The notes under the pieces were generated by a model, which saw only the letters and a list, made by a program, of their open reading frames with translations, was not told the origin of the DNA and made no database searches. Of a DNA stretch of 64,000 nt, positions 27,452 to 35,720 are shown one piece after another (positions within the stretch are counted from its first letter, which is position 1; the number at the start of each line of letters is the position of its first letter). This stretch comes from CAVPFA01 sp963703655 (GTDB taxonomy: Bacteria > Actinomycetota > Acidimicrobiia > Acidimicrobiales > Bog-793). Made by a program: the position numbers and the translations under genes. Location of the stretch: assembly GCA_963703655.1 (NCBI GenBank), contig CAVPFA010000008.1:1-64000 (forward strand), read 5' to 3'.

Positions 27452-28522
27452 TCAGCCGAGGCCGGCCTGGGCGGCCGCTCTCGACTCCGCCACAAGCCGG
27501 TCGAGGGCGCTCCGGGCGTTTCCGTCATCGATGGCGGCGCCGGCGAGTTCGAGGCCGTCAGCGAGGTCGTCGGCCAGCGCGGCGACCACGAGGGCCGCTG
27601 CGGCGTTCAGGCGCACGAGATCGCGCCTCGGGCCCCTTTCACCGTCGAGGATTCGAAGCCCGAGTTCGGCGTTTCTCGCGGCGTCGCCGCCCCTGAGGTC
27701 GGCCAGGGTGGCCCGGTCCAGGCCGAGCGAAGCCGGTTCGATCTCCAACCGCCGCCGCCGGCACGTTCCGTCCGGCTCGCGCACCGACTCGATAAGCGTC
27801 GAGGGCGCCACGGTGGAGAGCTCGTCGAGGCCGTCGTGACCGTAGACGACCATCGCGTGCACGGAACCGAAGATCTCGAGTACCTCGAGCATCTTGTCGG
27901 CCATCGCGGGGTCGGAGACGCCGACGAGCTGGCGCCTGGCCCCGGCGGGGTTGACCAGCGGCCCGACGAAGTTGAAAACCGTGGCAACGCCGAGCTCGCG
28001 GCGGACCGGAGCGGCAAAGCGCATCGCCGGGTGGTAACGAGGCGCAAAGCAAAAGCCGATGCCGGCCTCCTCGATACATCGCAGGACGCCGTCGGGGCCG
28101 AGATCGATGACGACGCCGAGCGCCTCGAGCACGTCGGCCGACCCTGCCAGCGACGACGCCGCACGGCCACCGTGCTTGCACACGACCCCACCCGCGCCGG
28201 CGACAACGAGCGCGCTGAGCGTCGAGACGTTGATCGTGCCGCTCCGGTCCCCCCCGGTGCCGCAGGTGTCCACCACCTCGACGCCGGCGTCCAGGCTCTC
28301 GGCGTGGGCCCGCATGGCCAGCACGAGGCCCACCATCTCGTCCACGGTCTCGCCTTTGGTCCTCAAGCCCGCCACGAACGCGGCAATCTGCGCCGCAGTC
28401 GCCGTACCCTCGAGCACGTCGTCGAGTGCTGCGGAAGCCTCGGCCGCTGTCAGGTCCCGGCGCCCGAAGAGCCGTCCGAGAACCGCCGGCCAGCCGCCGA
28501 CGGCCTCGAGCGTCGCCGCCAT
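27452..28522 (-). CDS. trpD: anthranilate phosphoribosyltransferase
   Basis: Joins anthranilate to PRPP, the second step of tryptophan synthesis. 356 residues from ATG 28522, only 7 bases after the stop of the acyl-CoA dehydrogenase gene. The anthranilate/PRPP binding region is textbook: DTCGTGGDRSGTINVST, VVCKHGGRAASSLAGSADVL and NFVGPLVNPAGARRQLVGV. Full length for the family. No other trp gene is in the window, so it is a scattered trp gene. Translational read-over from the dehydrogenase is likely. Confidence 0.95.
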   Translation of the reverse strand: MAATLEAVGGWPAVLGRLFGRRDLTAAEASAALDDVLEGTATAAQIAAFVAGLRTKGETVDEMVGLVLAMRAHAESLDAGVEVVDTCGTGGDRSGTINVSTLSALVVAGAGGVVCKHGGRAASSLAGSADVLEALGVVIDLGPDGVLRCIEEAGIGFCFAPRYHPAMRFAAPVRRELGVATVFNFVGPLVNPAGARRQLVGVSDPAMADKMLEVLEIFGSVHAMVVYGHDGLDELSTVAPSTLIESVREPDGTCRRRRLEIEPASLGLDRATLADLRGGDAARNAELGLRILDGERGPRRDLVRLNAAAALVVAALADDLADGLELAGAAIDDGNARSALDRLVAESRAAAQAGLG

Positions 28523-28529
28523 CGCCGCC

Positions 28530-29705
28530 TCAGTCCCACCACAGATGGCGGTCGAGAACACCTTTGGCAACGAGATTCAGCTGGACCTGCGAGGTCCCCT
28601 CGACGATCGTGAGCTGACGGGCGTCGCGGTACCAGAGCTCCGTCGGATGGTCCTTCATGTAACCGGCCGCCCCGAGCAGTTGCAGCGCGAGCCCGGATGC
28701 CTTGACCGCTACCTCCGTCGCGTAGTACTTGGCCATCGACAGATAGGGAACCCATTCGCGGGTGAACTTCCCCTGGTCCGCCAACCAGGCCGAGCGGTAC
28801 GTGAGCAGCCTCGCGGCCTCGATCTCGACCGCCAGCTTGGCGATCTCCCACTGGATGCCCTGGAAGTCCGCAATCGTCCCGCCGAACGCCCGACGCTGCT
28901 GGACGTAGTCGACGGCGTACATGAGCGCCCCCTCGGCCAGCCCGATCCCTCGAGCGGCGACGATCGGGCGCATGGAATTCAGCCCCAGCATCGCGAGACG
29001 GAACCCACCGACCTCGCCGATCACGTTCTCGGCGGGCACGCGGGCGTCGGAGAGCACGAGCTCCCCGGTGTCGACGCCTCGGACGCCCATCTTCCGGTCG
29101 ATCGAGCCGACCGCGACGCCTGCTGAGTCGCGCTCGACGATGAAGGCGGTGATCGAGTCGTGGCTTCGGCTGGAGGGTTCGCCCGTCTTCGCGAATACCG
29201 TGTACCAGTCGGCCTGAACGACTCCCGACATCCAGCACTTCACGCCGTTCAGTACCCAGCCACCGTCGCGCTCGGCGTCGGGGGTGGCGCGAGTGCGCAT
29301 CCCGACGACGTCACTGCCGGCGCCGGACTCGGACAGCCCGAAGCCGGACCGCTGCGTCCCGGCAGCGATTCCGGGGAGGTACCGCTGCTTTTGCTCCTCG
29401 GACCCGGCGATCATGACCGGGCCGGTCGCGAGGCGTGTGAGCAGCAACATCAGCGCGCAGGTGCTGGAGTACTTCGCCACCTCCTCGATGGCGACGGTGA
29501 GGCCGAGGATCCCGGCTCCCGAACCGCCGTACTCGACCGGAATGCACAGTCCGAGAAGGCCGGCGTCACGAAACGCCTCGAAGACGTCCTCGGGGTATTC
29601 ACCTGTTTCGTCGATCTCGCGCGCCCGAGGCAGCACCTTGTCCCGAGCCAACCGCCGGACCGACGCCCGCAGCTCGCTCAGCTCCTCGGAGAGGTCGAAG
29701 TTCAC
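28530..29705 (-). CDS. acyl-CoA dehydrogenase
   Basis: 391 residues. FAD-dependent alpha,beta-dehydrogenation of an acyl-CoA, in fatty acid or branched amino acid breakdown. Motifs: GFGLSESGAGSDVVGMRT (FAD/substrate binding), CWMSGVVQADWYTVF, RRAFGGTIADFQGIQW, and the catalytic-Glu region RDARQLTIVEGTSQVQ near the C-terminus. Length is typical. Probably an operon with trpD downstream, though functionally unrelated. Confidence 0.93.
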   Translation of the reverse strand: MNFDLSEELSELRASVRRLARDKVLPRAREIDETGEYPEDVFEAFRDAGLLGLCIPVEYGGSGAGILGLTVAIEEVAKYSSTCALMLLLTRLATGPVMIAGSEEQKQRYLPGIAAGTQRSGFGLSESGAGSDVVGMRTRATPDAERDGGWVLNGVKCWMSGVVQADWYTVFAKTGEPSSRSHDSITAFIVERDSAGVAVGSIDRKMGVRGVDTGELVLSDARVPAENVIGEVGGFRLAMLGLNSMRPIVAARGIGLAEGALMYAVDYVQQRRAFGGTIADFQGIQWEIAKLAVEIEAARLLTYRSAWLADQGKFTREWVPYLSMAKYYATEVAVKASGLALQLLGAAGYMKDHPTELWYRDARQLTIVEGTSQVQLNLVAKGVLDRHLWWD

Positions 29706-29760
29706 AGCGTGAGGCTACCCGGAGGCTTTTCGCCCCGTTCTGGCGACGAAGCGAGTCGCC

Positions 29761-29991
29761 TCAGGCGCTCTTGCGGCGCTGCCGGACGATCCGGCGCCGC
29801 TCGCGCTCGTTCAGCCCGCCCCACACGCCCTCACGCTCGCGTGCGGCGAGGGAATACTCGAGGCATGGCTGGCGGACCGTGCACGACGCACAGATCGTCT
29901 TCGCCTCTTCGCAGTCGTCGTCCGACGCTGGGTAGAAGATGCTCGGATCAACCCCACGGCATGCGGCTCGTTGGCGCCAGTTGGCCTTCAT
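29761..29991 (-). CDS. WhiB-family iron-sulfur regulator
   Basis: 76 residues. Four cysteines C11, C34, C37 and C43 in the order C-x(n)-C-x2-C-x5-C bind a [4Fe-4S] cluster; the G-V-W-G-G turn follows at EREGVWGGLNERERRR with a basic C-terminus (RRIVRQRRKSA) for DNA contact. WhiB proteins are confined to actinobacteria and their phages and work with the primary sigma factor. Which paralogue this is cannot be told. It has a near-consensus promoter at 30118-30146. Confidence 0.93.
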   Translation of the reverse strand: MKANWRQRAACRGVDPSIFYPASDDDCEEAKTICASCTVRQPCLEYSLAAREREGVWGGLNERERRRIVRQRRKSA

Positions 29992-30117
29992 CTCGGTTCA
30001 CTTTCGTCGTGTGTCGACCGTCGACGGCGACTTACCGCGGGCGATCGATGTGCAGAAGTCCGGTGGGCAGGGCGACGCCTTTACCACACGCCAGGGGGTT
30101 CGCCGACCGGAATCCCA

Positions 30118-30146
30118 ATTATGAAAGATCGTAACGAAACTGTCAA
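30118..30146 (-). promoter_or_regulatory. sigma-70-type promoter for the WhiB gene
   Basis: On the minus strand TTGACA (30146-30141), a 17-base spacer and CATAAT (30123-30118) form a near-consensus housekeeping promoter about 120 bases before the WhiB start codon. Confidence 0.7.
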
Positions 30147-30231
30147 CGATTCACGCACCATCCGGCCCGTTAACCTGCGCCCGGAGAGTGCGCTCCTCGT
30201 CTTCCAATCTTCGGCCGCGGAGACGTTCGTC

Positions 30232-30262
30232 TTGACAGGCAAATCGGTCGGGCGGGTGTAAT
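30232..30262 (+). promoter_or_regulatory. possible promoter for glpD
   Basis: TTGACA (30232-30237), a 19-base spacer and TGTAAT (30257-30262), about 75 bases before the glpD ATG. Spacing is slightly long. The rest of the 345-base divergent intergenic region shows no gene. Confidence 0.45.
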
Positions 30263-30336
30263 TCGGGCGCTGGCCAGCGTTGGCGCGCTCCGGGCCCGTC
30301 CGCGGTTTGTGGCAGGCTGTCGAGACCGGTGCCTTG

Positions 30337-32151
30337 ATGAGACGACCTGCGAGCATGTTCGACCGCAAGGTCGCGCTGGCGAGGCTGGCGGAGGAGACCT
30401 TCGACGTCGCGGTGGTCGGGGGCGGGATCACCGGAGCGGGCGTCGCACTCGACGCGGCCTCGAGGGGCTTTCGCACCGCGCTCGTGGAACGCGGAGACTT
30501 CGCGTCCGGCACCTCGTCCAAGTCCTCCAAACTGGTGCACGGCGGCCTGCGCTACCTCCAGCAGAAGGAATTCGGCCTCGTCCACGAGAGCCTCACCGAG
30601 CGCCGCCTTTTGCTCGAGAACGCCCCACACTTAGTCGAGCCCCTGACGTTCCTGATCCCCCTTTTCGGAAAAGGCGGTGCCGTCGACCGGGCCGTCGCGA
30701 GGACGTACTCGACGGCGCTTTGGATGTACGACCTCGGCGGCGGCTGGCGGATCGGCAGGCGACATCGTCGCATCTCGGCCGAGGAGCTCGCTTCTCACTT
30801 CCCGACGCTGCGAACCGACCGTCTCGTCGCCGGATTCGCGTACTACGACGCTCGGACCGACGATGCCCGGCTGACTCTCGCGGTGCTGCGAACAGCGGTG
30901 CTCGAGCACGGCGCCGTCGCGTCGAACTACACCCCGGTCGTCGGCCTTCTCCACGATGAGAGCGGCCGCGTCGCAGGCATCCGGGTCGCGCCGGTCGCCG
31001 AGCCGCGCTCCGGCACCTGGCTCGCATCGCCGCCGTCACCTTCGCCGGCCTCACCTTCGGCGCCGTCAGCCCTCTCGGCGCCGCCACCACCCCCAGGAGC
31101 CGGGAGGGCCGCCGCCACCCTTGAGGTTCGAGCGAAGGTTGTCGTGAACGCGACCGGCGTATGGGCCGACGACATCCGCCGTCTCGACGACCCGGCCTAC
31201 CCGGACTCGATCCGGCCCGCCAAGGGGATCCACATCGCAGTCCCGCGCTCGAAGCTGCCGTGTGACCTCGCTGCTGTGCTGCCGGTCCGGGCGGACCGGC
31301 GCTCGATCTTCGTCATACCGTGGGAGGAGCACACCTACATCGGGACGACCGACACCGCCTATACGGGGTCGTTGGACGACCCTCGCGTCGAGCCGGAAGA
31401 CGTCGCTTATGTGCTCAGCGCCGTCAACGCAGCCGTCTCGTCCCCGCTCGAACCCGGAGACGTGACAGCTACCTGGGCGGGTCTGCGCCCCCTCCTCGCG
31501 GCGACGGGCGCACACGGGCGTGCGCCGAGCGCCCGGACGGCGGACCTGTCCCGGCGCCACAGGGTTGAGCGGTCGGCCTCCGGCCTCGTCTCGATCACCG
31601 GGGGCAAGCTCACGACCTACCGCAAGATGGCGGCTGACACCGTCGACTCCGTCCAGCTCGAGCTGGGCTCGAGCTCCGTGCGGTCTCGCACCAGGCACCT
31701 GCGCCTTCGCGGCGCGGAAGGCCTCGACGCGCTAAGGGTTGCGGGCCTCGCCGATGAGCTCGGAGTCGACGCCGAGGTCCTGGACCGCCTCGGGCGCCGG
31801 TACGGCGGAGAGGCGATGGCCGTCCTCGGGCTCACCTTCGAGCGGCCGGAGCTTCGCGAGCGTCTCGTGGCGGGCCTTCCCCACCTCGCGGCGGAGGTCG
31901 TGTACGCGGCTCGCTTCGAGATGGCGACCTGCGTCGAGGATGTCCTGTCGCGCCGCACCCGGGCCCTGCTGCTCGATGCCCGGGCGGCGTCGGCGGCGGC
32001 GGCCCGGACCGCCGAGCTGCTTACGGACGAGCTCGGCTGGGACGCCGCTCGAGCGCGCGAAGAGGGGGCTGTGTTCTCCGCCATCGAACGTCACGACCTG
32101 GCGGCGACCCGGTCACTCGCTGAGCAGAGTTACCTCGAGTGGGAGAGGTAG
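30337..32151 (+). CDS. glpD: FAD-dependent glycerol-3-phosphate dehydrogenase
   Basis: Oxidises sn-glycerol-3-phosphate to dihydroxyacetone phosphate and passes electrons to the quinone pool at the membrane. 604 residues from ATG 30337 (ATG 30355 is an alternative). N-terminal FAD motif VVGGGITGAGVALDAASRG; then SSKSSKLVHGGLRYLQQ, FVIPWEEHTYIGTTDTAYTG, SITGGKLTTYRKMA and a C-terminal helical domain. An unusual Ser/Pro/Ala insert (positions about 31021-31115) interrupts the middle of the FAD domain. The next gene overlaps it by 13 bases, giving a lipid-precursor operon. Confidence 0.93.
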   Translation: MRRPASMFDRKVALARLAEETFDVAVVGGGITGAGVALDAASRGFRTALVERGDFASGTSSKSSKLVHGGLRYLQQKEFGLVHESLTERRLLLENAPHLVEPLTFLIPLFGKGGAVDRAVARTYSTALWMYDLGGGWRIGRRHRRISAEELASHFPTLRTDRLVAGFAYYDARTDDARLTLAVLRTAVLEHGAVASNYTPVVGLLHDESGRVAGIRVAPVAEPRSGTWLASPPSPSPASPSAPSALSAPPPPPGAGRAAATLEVRAKVVVNATGVWADDIRRLDDPAYPDSIRPAKGIHIAVPRSKLPCDLAAVLPVRADRRSIFVIPWEEHTYIGTTDTAYTGSLDDPRVEPEDVAYVLSAVNAAVSSPLEPGDVTATWAGLRPLLAATGAHGRAPSARTADLSRRHRVERSASGLVSITGGKLTTYRKMAADTVDSVQLELGSSSVRSRTRHLRLRGAEGLDALRVAGLADELGVDAEVLDRLGRRYGGEAMAVLGLTFERPELRERLVAGLPHLAAEVVYAARFEMATCVEDVLSRRTRALLLDARAASAAAARTAELLTDELGWDAARAREEGAVFSAIERHDLAATRSLAEQSYLEWER

Positions 32152-33695
32152 ACGGCATCGTGACCCCCGAGCGCACCTCCGCGGTCCCACCGATCAGCTT
32201 CGGCGTCGGAGCCGAGCAGCTTCGGGACCGGCTCGGCGGAGATCGCGTCGCACTCGACGACGGCTTCCTCGACCGCCTCTCTGGGGCCTGTGCGGTCCTC
32301 GACTCTGACCCCGACGCGCTGGCCGAGGCGGGCCGCGACTGGTGGCCCATCTCGCTGCGGTGGGCGCTGTCGGGGTCGGTGCCGGCGCGGCCCGGCGTCG
32401 TCGCCCGCCCCGCTGACGTCACCGAAGTCGCCGGCGTGCTCCGGTGCTGCAACGACGCCGGCGTCCCGGTCACCGCGACCGGAGGGCGCAGTGGCGTGTG
32501 CGGCGGCGCCGTCCCGGTCTTCGGCGGCGTCAGCCTCGATTGCTGCGCCCTCGACGGTGTGCAGGAACCCCTGAGCGGAGCCCTGCTCGTCGACGTCGGG
32601 GCCGGCGCCTTCGGGGGCGATCTCGAACGGGCGCTTCGGACCCGCTACGGGCTCACCACCGGCCACTGGCCCCAGTCGGTCGAGCTCGCGACGCTCGGAG
32701 GCGCGATCGCGTGCCGCGGCGCCGGCCAGTACTCGACCCGCTACGGGAAGATCGAGGACATCGTGGCCGGCCTCGAGGTCGTTCTCGCCGACGGGACGGT
32801 CGTGCGCACGGGCGCGCTGGCCGGGCGCGGAGCCGGGCCTCGCTCGGCCACGGGGCCGGACCTGACGAACCTGTTCGTGGGCAGCGAGGGCACGCTCGGC
32901 GTCATCACCTCCGCCCGGCTTCGAGCCCACCCGGTCGCGGCCACCGAGCGGCGCGCGGCCTGGGCCTTCTCGAGCTTCGCCGAGGGTCTCGAGGCGCTTC
33001 GCCGAACACTCCGGCGCGGTGCGACGCCCGCGGTCGTTCGCCTCTATGACCCGACCGAGTCGCAACGTGGCTTCGACTCGGTCGAGGGCAGCATCCTCGT
33101 CGCCGTCGACGAGGGCGACGAGGTCATCGTCGACGCCGCGATGCAGGTGCTCTCGGAGGAGTGCAAGACGGGCGAGCCGCTGGACGTCGCCGTCGTCGAG
33201 CGCTGGTTCGCTAACCGCAACGACGTGTCGGCGCTCGAGTCGGTCGTCCGGGCCGGGATCGTGGCCGACACGATCGAGATCTCCGCACCGTGGACGTCGC
33301 TCCCGAGCATCTACGAGGGCGCGTTGGCGGGGCTGCGGGAGACGCCCGGGATCATCGCTGCCTCGGCGCACGAGTCGCACGCGTACCTCGAAGGGGCTTG
33401 CCTGTACTTCACGTTCGCCGGCCGTGGCCCAGATCCTGCCGACGACGCCTGGGCCGAGGCTTTCTACCGCCAATGCTGGCGCTGTGTCCTCAGCGCCACC
33501 TCGGCTCACGGGGGCTCGATCAGCCATCACCACGGCATCGGCCTGGTTCGTGGCCCGTACCTCGCGGACGCCCTCGGCGCCGGCTTCGGGGTGCTGCGGA
33601 GCCTCAAGACGGTGCTCGATCCCCGGGGTATCTTGAACCCCGGAAAGCTCGGTCTTCCCTCGGCTTTCGGCGCCTCACCCTGGCCGGGAAGCTGA
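32139..33695 (+). CDS. FAD-binding oxidase, alkyldihydroxyacetonephosphate synthase-like
   Basis: 518 residues; start at ATG-like codon 32139 within glpD, with a GTG at 32160 possible. PCMH-type FAD domain: ARPADVTEVAGVLRCCNDAG, VTATGGRSGVCGGAVP, TTGHWPQSVELATLGGAIAC, GSEGTLGVITSARLR. The C-terminal cap ends with SISHHHGIGLVRGPYL and LDPRGILNPGKLG; the SHHHGIG histidine cluster is typical of alkyl-DHAP synthases rather than glycolate or lactate oxidases. Being coupled to glpD, which makes or consumes DHAP, supports a role with DHAP-derived lipids. Confidence 0.85.
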   Translation: MGEVDGIVTPERTSAVPPISFGVGAEQLRDRLGGDRVALDDGFLDRLSGACAVLDSDPDALAEAGRDWWPISLRWALSGSVPARPGVVARPADVTEVAGVLRCCNDAGVPVTATGGRSGVCGGAVPVFGGVSLDCCALDGVQEPLSGALLVDVGAGAFGGDLERALRTRYGLTTGHWPQSVELATLGGAIACRGAGQYSTRYGKIEDIVAGLEVVLADGTVVRTGALAGRGAGPRSATGPDLTNLFVGSEGTLGVITSARLRAHPVAATERRAAWAFSSFAEGLEALRRTLRRGATPAVVRLYDPTESQRGFDSVEGSILVAVDEGDEVIVDAAMQVLSEECKTGEPLDVAVVERWFANRNDVSALESVVRAGIVADTIEISAPWTSLPSIYEGALAGLRETPGIIAASAHESHAYLEGACLYFTFAGRGPDPADDAWAEAFYRQCWRCVLSATSAHGGSISHHHGIGLVRGPYLADALGAGFGVLRSLKTVLDPRGILNPGKLGLPSAFGASPWPGS

Positions 33696-33757
33696 GCGCT
33701 GGTTGCGATCGCGAGGCGAGTTGAAAGGCGGGTGCTTTAAGTGCCGGTACGCTCGCT

Positions 33758-34759
33758 GTGCGTGAGGACCAGCTCGTGACCACCGACGATCTCGTCAGGC
33801 GACCCATCGTGGACGCGTCGCTCGACGACGCCTTAGAGCTGGCTGCGTCGCTCCAGAGGAATCTGAGCGCGGTGGTGCTCGGTACCCCCGGTGCCGTCGT
33901 AGCCGCGACGACGGCGGTCCTGGCGGCGGGGAACCTCCTTATCGAGGACGTACCGGGTGTCGGCAAGACGATGCTCGCGAAGGCGGTTGCTGTGTCGATC
34001 GGCACTCGTCTGGCACGCATCCAAGGTCACCCCGACCTGCTCCCGTCCGACATAACGGGAGTCTCGGTCTATTCCGCGTCGTCGGAGGCCTGGGACTTCC
34101 GGCCCGGTCCCGTATTTGCGCACGTCGTTCTCTTCGACGAGCTGAACCGGACCCCGCCGAGGAGCCAGGCGGCCCTGCTCGAGGCGATGGAGGAGCACCA
34201 GGTCACCGTCGACGCCGAGTCGTGGCCGCTGCCCGAGCCACACCTCGTGCTGGCGACTCAGAATCCTGTCGATCAGGCGGGGACGTTTCCTCTCGTCGAA
34301 AGTCAGATGGACCGTTTCCTGCTCGCCACGCGCCTCGGGTATCCGGACGAGGCCACCGAGACGAAGCTCGCGCTCGCTCACGGGGCCCAACCGTCGCTCT
34401 CCTCGCTCTCGCCCGTCTGCACTCCGGCCGGCCTCGCGGCCGCACAGGCGGCCGTTGCCGAAGTGCCCATCGCGCCCACGGTCGCGAGCTACGCCGTCGC
34501 CATCGTGCGAGCGAGTCGGGTGGACCCGCTCATCCGCCTCGGCGCCAGCCCTCGCGCGACGATCGGGCTCCTCGCCGCCGCCCGGGCACACGCAGTGATA
34601 GCAGGCCGAGGCTTCGTGATTCCCGACGACGTCAAGGCAGTGGCGGTCAGCGTGCTCGCTCACCGCCTGGTCACCGACGCCGGCCCCGTCGGGGCGTTCG
34701 ACGCCGGGATCGCGGCGGTGCGAGCGATCCTCGAACAGGTCCCCTCGCCGAGGCCTTGA
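33758..34759 (+). CDS. MoxR-family AAA+ ATPase
   Basis: 333 residues from GTG 33758 (GTG 33776 possible). Walker A DVPGVGKTMLAKAVA-like (EDVPGVGKTMLAKA), Walker B VLFDELNRTPPRSQAALLEA, sensor LATQNPVDQAGTFPLVESQ and the C-terminal lid. MoxR ATPases act as chaperones for metal insertion or complex maturation. It is the first gene of a MoxR-DUF58-transglutaminase operon; its TGA overlaps the next ATG by one base. Confidence 0.93.
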   Translation: MREDQLVTTDDLVRRPIVDASLDDALELAASLQRNLSAVVLGTPGAVVAATTAVLAAGNLLIEDVPGVGKTMLAKAVAVSIGTRLARIQGHPDLLPSDITGVSVYSASSEAWDFRPGPVFAHVVLFDELNRTPPRSQAALLEAMEEHQVTVDAESWPLPEPHLVLATQNPVDQAGTFPLVESQMDRFLLATRLGYPDEATETKLALAHGAQPSLSSLSPVCTPAGLAAAQAAVAEVPIAPTVASYAVAIVRASRVDPLIRLGASPRATIGLLAAARAHAVIAGRGFVIPDDVKAVAVSVLAHRLVTDAGPVGAFDAGIAAVRAILEQVPSPRP

Positions 34760-35709
34760 TGCAAGGGCGCGCTCGGAGGGACGATCCCGCTGCGAGGCGG
34801 GCGCGCCGCAGCAGGGCCGCCGCTCCTCGGCTCCGCCAGCTAGCACTGCCGGAGCGGGCCCTCGGACCGGTCGCGGGCACGGTTCTGTTGTTGTTCGTCT
34901 GGGCCGGAGTGGCGCACGCGAGCGGCTCGGGCTGGGTACAGGCCGTGGGCGCGGTGACCGCAGGATTGCTCCTTCTCGGGCTCGTCGCTCCCGCGTTCGC
35001 GGCTCCGGGCCTCTCGCTCATCTGCGAGAGATCCCCCGCTGACGTGGTCGCCGGCTCCCCGGCGGTCCTCGACGTGGTCGGAAATCGGTCCATGCGCTGC
35101 ACACCACGGTCGGCGGGCGGAATGCCCCTGTTGGTCTCGCGAAGGATCCCGGCACGCCTCGTCATCGTGCCGCACCGCCGTGGGGTCATCTCGACGGTCA
35201 CGGTCCGGCTCGCCACCGCCGCCCCCTTCGGGTTGCTGTGGTGGTCGCGAGATCAAGTCCTCCAGCTGCCCCGCCCACTGCACGTGGCGCCCCAACCACG
35301 CGAGCAACATGCGGCGAGCACCGAGGTTCTCGCGACCGAAGACGGGCGCCACCCGCCTCGTCCGACGCTCACGGGAGACCTTCGGGGCGTTCGGCCCTAC
35401 GAGCACGGCGACGGGCGGCGGCGGGTGCACTGGCACGCGAGCGCCCATACCGGTCACCTAATGGTGCGAGAGTCCGAGAGCCGCACCGACGAGCCGGTGC
35501 GGATAGTGGTCGACCTCCCTCGCGACCTCGACGCCGCCGACCGCCTCGCGGAGGAGGCCATGGGAACGGCCGTGGCCGAGCTTCGGACCGGCCGCCGCGT
35601 GCTGATGGAGACGACCGAGATCACCGGCAAGGTCCTCGCCCCCGTGGCCGACCGCCTCACCGCAGGGCGCCGTCTCGCGCGCTCGGTGGCGTCGGGCGAG
35701 AGGTCCTAG
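34759..35709 (+). CDS. DUF58 protein, two TM helices
   Basis: 316 residues from ATG 34759 (TGATG overlap with moxR). Two adjacent TM helices near residues 35-80, then a beta-rich region (RLVIVPHRRGVISTVTVRLA, the conserved R-G-x-(I/V)-x-(I/V) of DUF58) and the DUF58 core DLRGVRPYEHGDGRRRVHWH with SESRTDEPVRIVVDLP. DUF58 genes almost always follow MoxR and precede a membrane transglutaminase; the proteins probably interact with von Willebrand factor-type partners. Function not known in detail. Confidence 0.88.
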   Translation: MQGRARRDDPAARRARRSRAAAPRLRQLALPERALGPVAGTVLLLFVWAGVAHASGSGWVQAVGAVTAGLLLLGLVAPAFAAPGLSLICERSPADVVAGSPAVLDVVGNRSMRCTPRSAGGMPLLVSRRIPARLVIVPHRRGVISTVTVRLATAAPFGLLWWSRDQVLQLPRPLHVAPQPREQHAASTEVLATEDGRHPPRPTLTGDLRGVRPYEHGDGRRRVHWHASAHTGHLMVRESESRTDEPVRIVVDLPRDLDAADRLAEEAMGTAVAELRTGRRVLMETTEITGKVLAPVADRLTAGRRLARSVASGERS

Positions 35710-35720
35710 GAGCCACGGGC

